A DNA stretch of 64,000 nt from contig CALSQR010000001.1 in assembly GCA_943788505.1 (NCBI GenBank), forward strand, positions 930,001 through 994,000, written 5' to 3'. Made by a program: the position numbers and the translations under genes. Source of the stretch: an uncultured bacterium (GTDB lineage Bacteria; Bacteroidota; Rhodothermia; Rhodothermales; UBA10348). The number at the start of each line of letters is the position of its first letter. The first letter of the stretch is position 1. The notes beneath the pieces were generated by a model. The model searched no databases and was not told the DNA's origin. It was given only the letters and a program-made list of their open reading frames with translations. This document shows, piece after piece, positions 17,102 through 25,891 of this stretch.

Positions 17102-19315
17102 ATGACCGCCCGCATCGCGCTCCCCATCTTTCTGTTGCTGTTCATCGTAGCTGCTCGACCCACCGCTGATGAAGTCCTTATCGGCTTTTCTGAAGCCGCC
17201 TCTGCCGAACAGCTTGCCCTTGAAGACCGATTTGACGCCCAGCTCGACCCTACCAATCTCGAAAATTGGATGCGCGAGTTGACATCCAAAGCGCAACATG
17301 TGGGATCGCCCGGTGCAAAAGAGAATGCGGAAATCGTGCGCGATATGCTCGAGTCATGGGGCTATGACGCTGAAATTGAGATCTTTCATGTACTTTTCCC
17401 GACTCCCCTCATTCGGGAAGTTGAATTAACAGCCCCGACCCAATACACCGCCGTGTTGGACGAACCTATTCTCGAAGAAGACGCATCGAGCGCCAATCGC
17501 GAGCACATGCTCCCGCCTTTCAACGCGTATTCTGCCGATGGCGATGTGGAGGCCGAGCTGGTCTACGTCAATCAAGGCATTCCTCAGGACTACGAGGAAC
17601 TTGCGCGGCGAGGAATCTCCGTCGAGGGCAAAGTGGTAATCGCCCGATATGGGGGTTCATGGCGAGGAATCAAGCCTAAGGTTGCCTTCAAGCACGGCGC
17701 CATCGCCTGTATCCTGTATTCAGACCCACGTGATGATGGCTACTTCCAAGGCGACGTCTATCCAGAGGGCCCATTCAAAATGAAATGGGGAGCACAACGT
17801 GGCTCAGTTGCTGACATGCCGCAATACCCTGGCGATCCGCTTACACCCTTCGTAGGTGCCAAAGAAGACACCGAGCGCTACACGCCGGAAGAGTCCCCAA
17901 CCGTGATGAAAATCCCGGTTCTCCCAATCTCGTACGCCGACGCGCAGCCACTACTTGAGGCCCTCGAAGGCCCCGTTGCTCCACCAAGCTGGCGTGGCGC
18001 TCTACCCCTCACCTACCACATCGGACCAGGTCCTGCACGTGTGCGAGTGAAGCTCAAGTTCTCATGGGACATCGTTCCTGCCTACAACGTCATTGCCAAA
18101 ATGGAGGGCAGCGACTTCCCCGATGAATGGGTGATGCGCGGCAACCATCGTGATGCATGGGTGTTCGGCGCTGCCGATCCGACCAGTGGTCAAGTAGCTA
18201 TGCTTGAAGAAGCCCGAGCCATCGGAGAACTCGCCAAAACAGGATGGCGCCCAAATCGAACAATCGTATACGGCTCCTGGGATGCCGAAGAACCCGGACT
18301 GTTAGGTTCAACCGAATGGGTTGAGTACCACCGGGACGAACTGGACGCAAAGCTTATCGCCTACATCAACACGGATGGCAGCGGGCGCGGCTTCCTCGGA
18401 ATGGGAGGCTCACACACGCTGCAGCCCTTCATCAACCAGATTGCTCGGGACGTTATCGATCCACAGACGGGCGTAACCGTCCTCGAACGACTGAGAGCAC
18501 GACAGCGGACGAATGGTAATGCATCGACCCCAAAAACGGGCGATTTGCCTATTTCCCCGCTTGGATCGGGCTCTGATTACACGCCCTTTCTGCAACATAT
18601 GGGTATTTCATCGCTCAACCTGGGCTTTGGTGGAGAGAGTAGTGGTGGTTCCTATCACTCTGCGTATGACTCCTTTGAGCACTACTCGCGATTCGGCGAT
18701 CCGGGATTTCAGTATGGTGTAACTCTGGCCAAAGTGGCCGGACGTACGACGCTGAGAATCGCTAATGCCGAGACATTGCCCTACCAAATGGGGACGTTCA
18801 CGCATCACGTCGCAAACTATTTAGATGAAGTCGAAGACCTGGCCGAAGCCGTGCGCACGGAGCGTGTGACGTACAACGAGTTGGTCTCGTCGGGCGCTTA
18901 TGATTTAGCCTTGGACCCAAAGGGCGATCTGATTGCGCCATTGGCGAAAGCAAGTATCCCATTTGTGGGTCTGGAAGATGCTCGAAACGCATTCTCAGAA
19001 TTAGAAAAAGCGGCTGCACGAGCAGACGCGGCGATCAAAATAGCCTCGCCATCGGCGGACTTAAATCATGCACTGGCTCGCGTCGAACGGGCAATGATTT
19101 CTGAAGATGGCCTCCCCCGTCGTCCGTGGTTCCGCCACCAGATCTATGCACCTGGGTTCTATACAGGCTACGGCGTCAAGACCCTTCCAGGCATCCGTGA
19201 AGCAGTAGAACAAGAACTCTGGGACGAGTTTCGTGAGCAGGAAGTACGTCTCGCCGAACGCTTTCGCTTGATCGCAGCGGCCATGGAAGCTGTAACTGAA
19301 GCGGCATCTAAGTAA
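17102..19315 (+). CDS. M28 zinc peptidase, glutamate carboxypeptidase II-like
   Basis: A 737-residue exported peptidase with three parts: signal peptide (1-22), a PA domain inserted near 110-290, the M28 catalytic core, and a C-terminal TFR-dimer-like helical domain (about 620-737). All five dinuclear-zinc ligands of GCPII/transferrin-receptor-type peptidases are visible in order: His in GNHRDAW (about 349), the bridging Asp in GAADPTSG, Glu-Glu in WDAEEPGLLGS, Asp in YINTDGS and His in GGSYHSAYDSFEHY. These enzymes release C-terminal acidic or other residues from peptides. The ATG at 17102 starts directly at the signal peptide. The sulfatase gene follows by 15 bases. Confidence 0.93.
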   Translation: MTARIALPIFLLLFIVAARPTADEVLIGFSEAASAEQLALEDRFDAQLDPTNLENWMRELTSKAQHVGSPGAKENAEIVRDMLESWGYDAEIEIFHVLFPTPLIREVELTAPTQYTAVLDEPILEEDASSANREHMLPPFNAYSADGDVEAELVYVNQGIPQDYEELARRGISVEGKVVIARYGGSWRGIKPKVAFKHGAIACILYSDPRDDGYFQGDVYPEGPFKMKWGAQRGSVADMPQYPGDPLTPFVGAKEDTERYTPEESPTVMKIPVLPISYADAQPLLEALEGPVAPPSWRGALPLTYHIGPGPARVRVKLKFSWDIVPAYNVIAKMEGSDFPDEWVMRGNHRDAWVFGAADPTSGQVAMLEEARAIGELAKTGWRPNRTIVYGSWDAEEPGLLGSTEWVEYHRDELDAKLIAYINTDGSGRGFLGMGGSHTLQPFINQIARDVIDPQTGVTVLERLRARQRTNGNASTPKTGDLPISPLGSGSDYTPFLQHMGISSLNLGFGGESSGGSYHSAYDSFEHYSRFGDPGFQYGVTLAKVAGRTTLRIANAETLPYQMGTFTHHVANYLDEVEDLAEAVRTERVTYNELVSSGAYDLALDPKGDLIAPLAKASIPFVGLEDARNAFSELEKAAARADAAIKIASPSADLNHALARVERAMISEDGLPRRPWFRHQIYAPGFYTGYGVKTLPGIREAVEQELWDEFREQEVRLAERFRLIAAAMEAVTEAASK

Positions 19316-19330
19316 GTACACTCTGACATC

Positions 19331-20890
19331 ATGATTACTCGCACTCGCATAGCTCTTCTCGCCGTTGCAGCCCTCTTCCTGATCAGCGGCTGCTCCACTA
19401 CTCAAGAAGCAGACACACCGCCGAACATCCTGTTCATATTTACGGATGATCATGCTCAGGCTGCCATTAGCGCCTACGGTTCACCCTACCACCAGACGCC
19501 AAATATCGACAGATTGGCAAACGAGGGCGTGCTGTTTCAGAACTGCCTCGTCACGAACTCGATCTGTGCGCCCTCGCGCGCCACGGTTCTGACCGGGAAG
19601 TACAGCCACATGAATGGCCAGATCATTAATGGGCCTTACTTCGATGGTAGCCAGCAGACTCTCCCGAAAATCATGCAGACAGCCGGCTACCAGACAGCTA
19701 TGATTGGCAAGTGGCATCTACGCAGCGCCCCGACTGGGTTCGATCACTACCAAGTTCTCATTGGCCAGGGACCGTACTACAACCCTCCAATCCGGACAGC
19801 AACGGACACGACAGTGATCGAAGGCTATACCACGGACATCCTGACCGATCTTGCCCTTGATTGGATGGACGAAGGCCGCGACCCTGAAAAGCCGTTTCTG
19901 CTGATGTATCAACACAAAGCACCGCATCGCAACTGGCAGCCAGGTCCTGATCACCTAGATGACTTCGAAGATGTGACGTTTGACCTACCAGAAACTTTCT
20001 ACGACGACTACTCCAATCGCTCATCGGCAGCGGCGCAGGCTAACATGCGTGTTGACCGCAGTTTGAATGCGAACGACCTTAAGATTACACCCCAGCGCGG
20101 ATTCACCGACGAACAAACCGAACGCTGGAATGAGTCGTACGGCCCGCGTAACGAGGCGCTCAAGGAGGCGAATCTCACTGGCGAAGACCTAGACAAGTGG
20201 AAGTTCAATCGCTACCTCAAAGACTACCTTCGCTCGGTTCAATCGGTGGATGACAACATCGGTCGCGTCCTTGACTACCTCGATGAACACGGCCTCGCGG
20301 AAAACACGGTAGTGGTCTACGCCTCCGATCAGGGCTGGTATCTCGGAGAGCACGGTTGGTACGACAAACGATGGATGTACGAGCCATCACTCAAAACACC
20401 GTTCATCGTTCGCTGGCCGGAGCGCTATGAAGGTGGGCAGATTAATGAGTCCTTGGTATCTAACGTAGACTTCGCGCCGACCTTCCTGGACATGGCTGGG
20501 GCGCCCATTCCTTCAGACATGCAAGGTAAGTCACTGCTACCTGTATTGGAGGGCGGGACCGACCCCGACTTCCGAGATGCCTTCTACTACCAGTACTACG
20601 AATATCCCGCATCTCATTGCGTGCGAAGACATTACGGGGTTCGTACAGATCGACATAAATTGATCTACTTCTACGGCATCGACGAGTGGGAGCTTTTCGA
20701 TCTTGAGGCGGATCCGAACGAAGTGAATTCCGTCTATGGCACGGCTGATTACGCTGAGATTCAAGCGAACCTCGAGATTCGCTTAGCCCAGCTGCGCGAA
20801 GAGCTACAGGTACCTGAAGACACGCGGCCCATTCCAGAGGAAGAGTGCACGAGTGATTCCGACGGGTGGATGGGTTTTGATGCAGACTAA
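19331..20890 (+). CDS. Sulfatase lipoprotein (formylglycine-dependent, family S1)
   Basis: A 519-residue lipoprotein (lipobox ISGC, mature Cys21). The sulfatase signature CAPSRATVLTGK begins at Cys79, the residue converted to formylglycine. Metal-binding residues sit in FTDDHAQ near the N-terminus and YASDQGWYLGEHGWYDKR (about 330-350), and the DRHKLIYF C-terminal subdomain is present. The cysteine-type motif means a maturation enzyme (FGE or anSME) must be encoded elsewhere. It likely acts on sulfated polysaccharides or sulfated glycan fragments at the outer membrane. No other glycan-utilisation genes are beside it, so a specific substrate cannot be given. Confidence 0.93.
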   Translation: MITRTRIALLAVAALFLISGCSTTQEADTPPNILFIFTDDHAQAAISAYGSPYHQTPNIDRLANEGVLFQNCLVTNSICAPSRATVLTGKYSHMNGQIINGPYFDGSQQTLPKIMQTAGYQTAMIGKWHLRSAPTGFDHYQVLIGQGPYYNPPIRTATDTTVIEGYTTDILTDLALDWMDEGRDPEKPFLLMYQHKAPHRNWQPGPDHLDDFEDVTFDLPETFYDDYSNRSSAAAQANMRVDRSLNANDLKITPQRGFTDEQTERWNESYGPRNEALKEANLTGEDLDKWKFNRYLKDYLRSVQSVDDNIGRVLDYLDEHGLAENTVVVYASDQGWYLGEHGWYDKRWMYEPSLKTPFIVRWPERYEGGQINESLVSNVDFAPTFLDMAGAPIPSDMQGKSLLPVLEGGTDPDFRDAFYYQYYEYPASHCVRRHYGVRTDRHKLIYFYGIDEWELFDLEADPNEVNSVYGTADYAEIQANLEIRLAQLREELQVPEDTRPIPEEECTSDSDGWMGFDAD

Positions 20891-20893
20891 TTA

Positions 20894-22036
20894 ATGACAG
20901 ATCCAACAGCGACTGATCAACCCGGAACAGCACGTGTCCTGGGAATCCAGATAGGTATTTTCTTCCTTTTGATGGGCTTCCTGCTTCTGGGATTGCCAGC
21001 CATCATCTCCACGGTTCAGTGGCTGCTGCCCGAACCCGTAGATCCGCGCGGAGAGCTAGCTATTTACGACGAGATGGGGTGGTCGAGCACCCACTATAAG
21101 GAGTTTAACAGCCTCGAAACCCAGTATCGAGACTTCATCGGGTGGCGAAGGGCGCCGTTCGTTGGGGAAACCATCAGGATCGATGACCGGGGCGTGCGGC
21201 GTACCACAACAGCAGCGGGTCAAAAGGCAGACTCCGCTCAGACCGTACTCCTCTTAGGCGGCTCTGTCGCCTGGGGAACTGGATCTAGGGACGAAGAAAC
21301 CATTGCCTCCCTCATCGCGAAGAAAACCGGCTCAGACGTCACCAATTGGGGCGAGTCAGCCTGGGTATCGCAGCAATCGACTAACCTGCTCCTCAATCTG
21401 ACCACGCTTGGCGAACGTCCTGATCTGGTTCTGTCGCTCGATGGAGCTAACGAGGTCCTCCATAAATGTCGAACAGAAAACTCGGCCGTCTCTGGCGGAC
21501 GGGAACAGCGATTCCGCACCGCGATCGAAGGCGCGAAGCCCCTTTCGGTCTCGCACGCATTCGAGCCCCTTCTTTTTGTAGCCACTGAGCTCAAACGCAT
21601 TTTTGGACCAGATTCGGACCCAACTACCATATATGACTGCGCCTCGAATCCGGATAAAGCGCGCCAAGTGGCAGCCAACTTAGTCACCAACTGGAAAACA
21701 GCATCCCGCATCGTGACAGAGCGGGGCGGCCGATATTTACCGATTCTCCAGCCTGTCGCCTTCTTTGGGACGACTGATACGGACTACTTACCAAGCGTCG
21801 GGCTAGACAGCCCTCTCGGGAAGCAATTCGAGGCCGTCTTTCCTGAAATCAAACGACAGTTGGCAGAAACAGAGCTAGAGTGGCTGGACCTTGCAGACGT
21901 TTTTGATGGCGAAGAACCAGTTTATGTCGATTTCTGCCACGTCATTCCAGCCGGCAACGAGTTGATAGTTGACGGGATTCTGCGCTATTTGATGGCCGTG
22001 GGTCCAGAAAAATCAGGTGGGCTTTCTTTGCAGTAA
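20894..22036 (+). CDS. SGNH-hydrolase-like protein with N-terminal membrane anchor
   Basis: 380 residues: one transmembrane helix at about 16-45, then an SGNH/GDSL-like domain. Block I is LLLGGSVAWGTGS with the nucleophile Ser, an Asn in DGANE fits block III, and the late DFCHVIPAG matches the Asp-x-x-His of block V. Proteins of this form are commonly encoded with NodU-type carbamoyltransferases and SxtJ in surface polysaccharide loci, where they are thought to add or remove acyl groups. It starts 3 bases after the sulfatase stop and precedes the carbamoyltransferase by 106 bases, which supports the same context here. Confidence 0.78.
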   Translation: MTDPTATDQPGTARVLGIQIGIFFLLMGFLLLGLPAIISTVQWLLPEPVDPRGELAIYDEMGWSSTHYKEFNSLETQYRDFIGWRRAPFVGETIRIDDRGVRRTTTAAGQKADSAQTVLLLGGSVAWGTGSRDEETIASLIAKKTGSDVTNWGESAWVSQQSTNLLLNLTTLGERPDLVLSLDGANEVLHKCRTENSAVSGGREQRFRTAIEGAKPLSVSHAFEPLLFVATELKRIFGPDSDPTTIYDCASNPDKARQVAANLVTNWKTASRIVTERGGRYLPILQPVAFFGTTDTDYLPSVGLDSPLGKQFEAVFPEIKRQLAETELEWLDLADVFDGEEPVYVDFCHVIPAGNELIVDGILRYLMAVGPEKSGGLSLQ

Positions 22037-22142
22037 GAACACACTTCGCCTCGGAACGGCTACTGGCTGATCCGGGTATGCTTCGTCTATATGCGTGATT
22101 AAACGCTCCGAAATAGGTTCGGAGCAGCGACAGAGCCATTCC

Positions 22143-23978
22143 ATGCCCACCTACATTCTCGGCATTTCCGCCTATTATCACGACTCTGCTGCGTGCCTGG
22201 TGCGCGACGGCGTTCTTATAGCAGCAGCTCAAGAAGAGCGGTTTACGCGGGTAAAACATGATCACCGTTTCCCGCACAATGCCGTCCAGTATTGCCTGGA
22301 GGAAGCTGGCATCACCTCCGCTGACTTGGAGTACGTCGCATTTTACGATAAGCCTTGGCTGAAATTCGAGCGTCTCCTTGAGACCTATGTGGCCTTTGCG
22401 CCCGCGGGTTTGTCTTCCTTTATCAAATCGATGCCCCTCTGGCTGAAGGAAAAACTGTGGATGGAAGACGCCATCAAGAAGGATACCGGCTTTGATGGCC
22501 AAGTACTCTTCCCCGAACATCATCAGTCGCATGCGGCATCTGCCTTTTTTCCCTCGCCTTACGAACACGCTGCCGTTCTAACGCTGGATGGCGTTGGTGA
22601 ATGGGCCACAACGAGTTGGGGTGTCGGCACTGGCAACTTCATCACGCCACATTCTGAAATACACTTCCCACACAGTATCGGTCTGCTGTATTCGGCCTTC
22701 ACCTACTACACAGGGTTCCGGGTCAATTCGGGCGAGTATAAAGTGATGGGCCTCGCGCCATACGGCGAACCCAAGTACAAAGACCTGATTTTCGAGCATC
22801 TTGTCGATCTCAAAGAGGACGGCTCTTTTAGGATGGACATGCAGTATTTCAATTACTGCCAAGGCTTGACGATGACCTCAAAGAAGTTCGATGATGTTTT
22901 CGGCGGCCCACCGCGCCAGCCAGAGACCGAGATCTCGCAACGTGAGATGGACCTAGCCCGGTCCGTACAGGAAGCCGTCGAAGAGATGGTCATGAAAATG
23001 GCCCGCCACATCCGCAAAGAAACCGGCGAACGCTACCTCTGCTTGGCCGGAGGTGTTGCTCTGAACTGCGTGGCCAACGGCAAACTGCTTCGTGAAAACA
23101 TTTTTGACGATATCTGGATTCAGCCTGCCGCGGGGGATGCCGGTGGCGCACTCGGCGCAGCCCTTTTTGCCTGGCATCAACATCTAGATAACCCGCGGAC
23201 CGTAGCCGGGGCTGATGAAACCGGCAAAGGCATCGATTCGATGAGCGGCTCTTACCTCGGCCCTAAGTACACGACGGAAGAAGTCGTCTCGTGGGCCGAT
23301 GAGTTTGGCGCAGTTGGCGTTGCCTTGGACGATGAAATGGCCATTGAACGAGCTGTGGACATCCTGGAAGCAGGAAACGTCGTTGGGTGGTTCCAAGGGC
23401 GCATGGAATTCGGTCCCCGTGCTCTGGGCGGCCGAAGCATCCTCGGTGATGCCCGCAACACGGACATGCAGACGACACTGAATCTGAAAATTAAATATCG
23501 GGAATCGTTCCGGCCGTTTGCGCCCTCCTGTCTTGATTCCGACGTTTCCGAACTATTTGAGCTCGATAGACCGTCACCCTACATGCTGTTAGTGGCGCCG
23601 GTCAAAGAAGATCGATGCCACCCCGTGCCGGATGATGGTCTCTTTGGCATTGAAAAACTCAAGATTCCGCGCTCTGACATTCCCGCCGTCACGCACGTCG
23701 ATTATTCGGCGCGCGTGCAAACGATCGACGGGGTCAGCAATGGCCGCTATCACGACCTGCTGTCGAAATTCAAGGATCGGACGGGCTATGGTGTCCTCGT
23801 CAACACATCATTCAATGTGCGCGGTGAACCCATCGTGAGTACACCCGAGGATGCCTATCGCTGCTTCATGCGCACAGAAATGGATGCACTTGTGATGGGA
23901 AATGTGCTGTTCCTCAAAGAAGATCAGCCCGCATTCGAAGACAAGGATAACTGGCAAGAAACTTACGCACTCGACTAA
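22143..23978 (+). CDS. NodU/TobZ-family O-carbamoyltransferase
   Basis: A 611-residue enzyme in two domains. The N-terminal Kae1-like domain starts LGISAYYHDSAACL and has the metal-binding His residues in PEHHQSHAASAFF; the YrdC-like C-terminal domain contains EFGPRALGGRSILGD and FNVRGEPIV. Such enzymes transfer carbamoyl from carbamoyl-phosphate via carbamoyl-AMP to a hydroxyl, commonly on a sugar. The ATG at 22143 fits the family start; an upstream GTG at 22095 would add 16 unconserved residues. The stop overlaps the start of sxtJ by one base (TAATG), so they are translated together. It may carbamoylate a surface glycan or a secondary metabolite. Confidence 0.95.
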   Translation: MPTYILGISAYYHDSAACLVRDGVLIAAAQEERFTRVKHDHRFPHNAVQYCLEEAGITSADLEYVAFYDKPWLKFERLLETYVAFAPAGLSSFIKSMPLWLKEKLWMEDAIKKDTGFDGQVLFPEHHQSHAASAFFPSPYEHAAVLTLDGVGEWATTSWGVGTGNFITPHSEIHFPHSIGLLYSAFTYYTGFRVNSGEYKVMGLAPYGEPKYKDLIFEHLVDLKEDGSFRMDMQYFNYCQGLTMTSKKFDDVFGGPPRQPETEISQREMDLARSVQEAVEEMVMKMARHIRKETGERYLCLAGGVALNCVANGKLLRENIFDDIWIQPAAGDAGGALGAALFAWHQHLDNPRTVAGADETGKGIDSMSGSYLGPKYTTEEVVSWADEFGAVGVALDDEMAIERAVDILEAGNVVGWFQGRMEFGPRALGGRSILGDARNTDMQTTLNLKIKYRESFRPFAPSCLDSDVSELFELDRPSPYMLLVAPVKEDRCHPVPDDGLFGIEKLKIPRSDIPAVTHVDYSARVQTIDGVSNGRYHDLLSKFKDRTGYGVLVNTSFNVRGEPIVSTPEDAYRCFMRTEMDALVMGNVLFLKEDQPAFEDKDNWQETYALD

Positions 23979-24385
23979 TGGCACTTCAAACCGACAAAAA
24001 AGTCCTTCGCAAGTTCGGCCTGGTGATGGCAGGCGCGTCGGCCGTTATTGGAGCCTACATCTATTGGAAGAATGGTTTCCAATGGTCACCGGCAGTCGAT
24101 TACCTTGCCGTGATTGGCGGGTTTTTCCTGGTCACCGGCCTCATTATCCCAATCGTCCTCGCCCCCATCGAGTGGGCATGGATGAAACTCGCGCACGTCA
24201 TGGGCTTCGTGATGACGCGCGTGCTTATCTCACTCGTGTACTTCCTTGCCATTACGCCGACCGGTTTGATCTTCAAACTCCTTCGAAAAGACCTGCTCGA
24301 TAGGAAAATCGACAAAGCTGCCGACAGCTACTGGGTCCCTGCAGAACCCGACGGGCCATGGACCCGAGCGGACAAACCGTACTGA
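23978..24385 (+). CDS. SxtJ-family membrane protein
   Basis: 135 residues with three or four hydrophobic helices (about 12-30, 42-62, 82-100) and a charged tail ending in GPWTRADKPY. SxtJ was named from the saxitoxin locus, where it neighbours a carbamoyltransferase, and the pairing recurs widely in polysaccharide loci. The one-base TAATG overlap with the carbamoyltransferase gene reinforces the link. The biochemical role is unknown. The small DUF5989 membrane protein that often follows SxtJ is not seen here: 172 bases without a gene separate this stop from the convergent wbpA. Confidence 0.8.
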   Translation: MALQTDKKVLRKFGLVMAGASAVIGAYIYWKNGFQWSPAVDYLAVIGGFFLVTGLIIPIVLAPIEWAWMKLAHVMGFVMTRVLISLVYFLAITPTGLIFKLLRKDLLDRKIDKAADSYWVPAEPDGPWTRADKPY

Positions 24386-24557
24386 TCTGACGAAACAAGT
24401 ATGAAGGGTTTACGAGAGCCCAATTTTGGTCGATAACAGGTCCTGTGCGACATCTAATTTTACACCTGAAGGACCGATGGAGGTCAAAGCTAAGACACGA
24501 ATAATGCGCCTCGCCTAATCACAAATTAGTATTGATCAGACATAAATCGGTCTGGTT

Positions 24558-25808
24558 TCATCCCACGTTCCGCGTGTCTACCAAGACCATCGCTCTGGAT
24601 TTTATGTCTAACCAATCGTAGTCTGAATGGTCCGTCACAATGACCACGCAGTCTGCCTGTTGTAGCGATGTGTTTAGGTCAGATTCCGATATCATCGCCA
24701 GTCCAACGTCATTTATTGTAGGCACATGTGGATCGTGGTAAGCGACTTTTCCACCTTTTTCCTTCAATAGACGAATGATGTCGATTGCAGGACTTTCTCG
24801 GAAATCTGAAATGTTTTTCTTGTAGGCAACCCCTAGCACAAGCACTGAGCTGCCATTGACTGCTTTTCCTGACTCATTCAAGGCATCTTGGACCTTTTGG
24901 ACCCAATAGGCGGGCATACCGGTGTTTATTTCGCTGGCTAATTCAATAAACCGTGCCGTGTAATTAAGCGTCTTTAGTTTCCAGGACAGGTAATGTGGAT
25001 CGATCGGAATGCAATGTCCTCCAAGACCTGGCCCAGGGGTGAACTTCATAAACCCAAAAGGCTTTGTAGCCGCTGCATCAATGACTTCCCATGCATTAAT
25101 ACCGAGCTTATCACACATCAATAGAACTTCGTTCACTAGGCCAATATTGACAGCCCTAAATGTGTTCTCAAGCAACTTGACCATCTCAGCTACTTCTGGG
25201 CTAGAAACTGGCACAACGGTATCGATTGCTCTTCCGTAGATGTCTGACGCCTTCTCAAGACACGTAGGCGTTACTCCGCCAAGTACTTTCGGTGTGTTCT
25301 TGGTTGTGAAGTCTTCCCTACCAGGGTCAACTCGTTCCGGACTAAAGGCCAGGTAAAAGTCCCTTCCGACTTTAAGGCCGCTCTCCTCTAATTTTGGCAG
25401 GATCACTTCACGCGTCGTTCCTGGATACGTGGTGCTCTCGAGGATGATAGTTTGGCCTTTTCTAAGGCGAGTCGAAATCTCTTGTGTTGCCGCTACGATA
25501 TACGAGATATCAGGGTCACGCGTTTTCCCCAGCGGTGTAGGCACACAAATCGAAATAGCATTGACGTCAGACAGCAAATCAAAGTCCGTGGTCCCCGAGA
25601 TCAGGCCTTTTTGTACGAGAGGAGCCAACCTTGAACTTGGAATATCTTCGATGTACGAAGTCCCAGCGTTAAGGTGGTTCATCTTAGACTCAGACAAATC
25701 AAATCCGGTCACTCTTACCCCTGCCTCAGCAAACACGACTGCCAAAGGCAGCCCCACGTAACCCATTCCGATTACGCCTAGATGTGGAATTGCGTGCTGT
25801 TGAGACAT
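24558..25808 (-). CDS. wbpA: UDP-N-acetyl-D-glucosamine 6-dehydrogenase (WbpA-like)
   Basis: A 416-residue nucleotide-sugar dehydrogenase with an N-terminal Rossmann motif GMGYVGLPLAVVFA, the active-site segment GPGLGGHCIPIDPHYLSWK (catalytic Cys, with the HCIPIDPHY form of the UDP-GlcNAc/ManNAc type) and the C-terminal UDP-binding domain. It oxidises UDP-GlcNAc to UDP-GlcNAc uronate in two NAD+-dependent steps, giving the substrate for the WbpB-like enzyme at 28.9 kb. It differs clearly from the second dehydrogenase at 25.9 kb. Base composition is noticeably more AT-rich than the flanking housekeeping genes. It is last in the minus-strand sugar-nucleotide run. Confidence 0.9.
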   Translation of the reverse strand: MSQQHAIPHLGVIGMGYVGLPLAVVFAEAGVRVTGFDLSESKMNHLNAGTSYIEDIPSSRLAPLVQKGLISGTTDFDLLSDVNAISICVPTPLGKTRDPDISYIVAATQEISTRLRKGQTIILESTTYPGTTREVILPKLEESGLKVGRDFYLAFSPERVDPGREDFTTKNTPKVLGGVTPTCLEKASDIYGRAIDTVVPVSSPEVAEMVKLLENTFRAVNIGLVNEVLLMCDKLGINAWEVIDAAATKPFGFMKFTPGPGLGGHCIPIDPHYLSWKLKTLNYTARFIELASEINTGMPAYWVQKVQDALNESGKAVNGSSVLVLGVAYKKNISDFRESPAIDIIRLLKEKGGKVAYHDPHVPTINDVGLAMISESDLNTSLQQADCVVIVTDHSDYDWLDIKSRAMVLVDTRNVG

Positions 25809-25891
25809 GAGTTCGTACTAAATAGACTGAAATACCGAGAGAGACCGGAGGCAGTGTTGTTCAGGGAGATCAACTAGTGCATTGTGATTTT

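Noticed and set aside
16826-17299. Long frames on both strands through the GC-rich repeat block
   Set aside because: The encoded Ala/Gly/Pro-rich sequence only reflects the repeat, overlaps the M28 peptidase start, and has no ribosome site or family resemblance.
22095-22142. Upstream GTG start for the carbamoyltransferase
   Set aside because: It would add 16 charged, unconserved residues, whereas family sequence begins exactly at the ATG at 22143.
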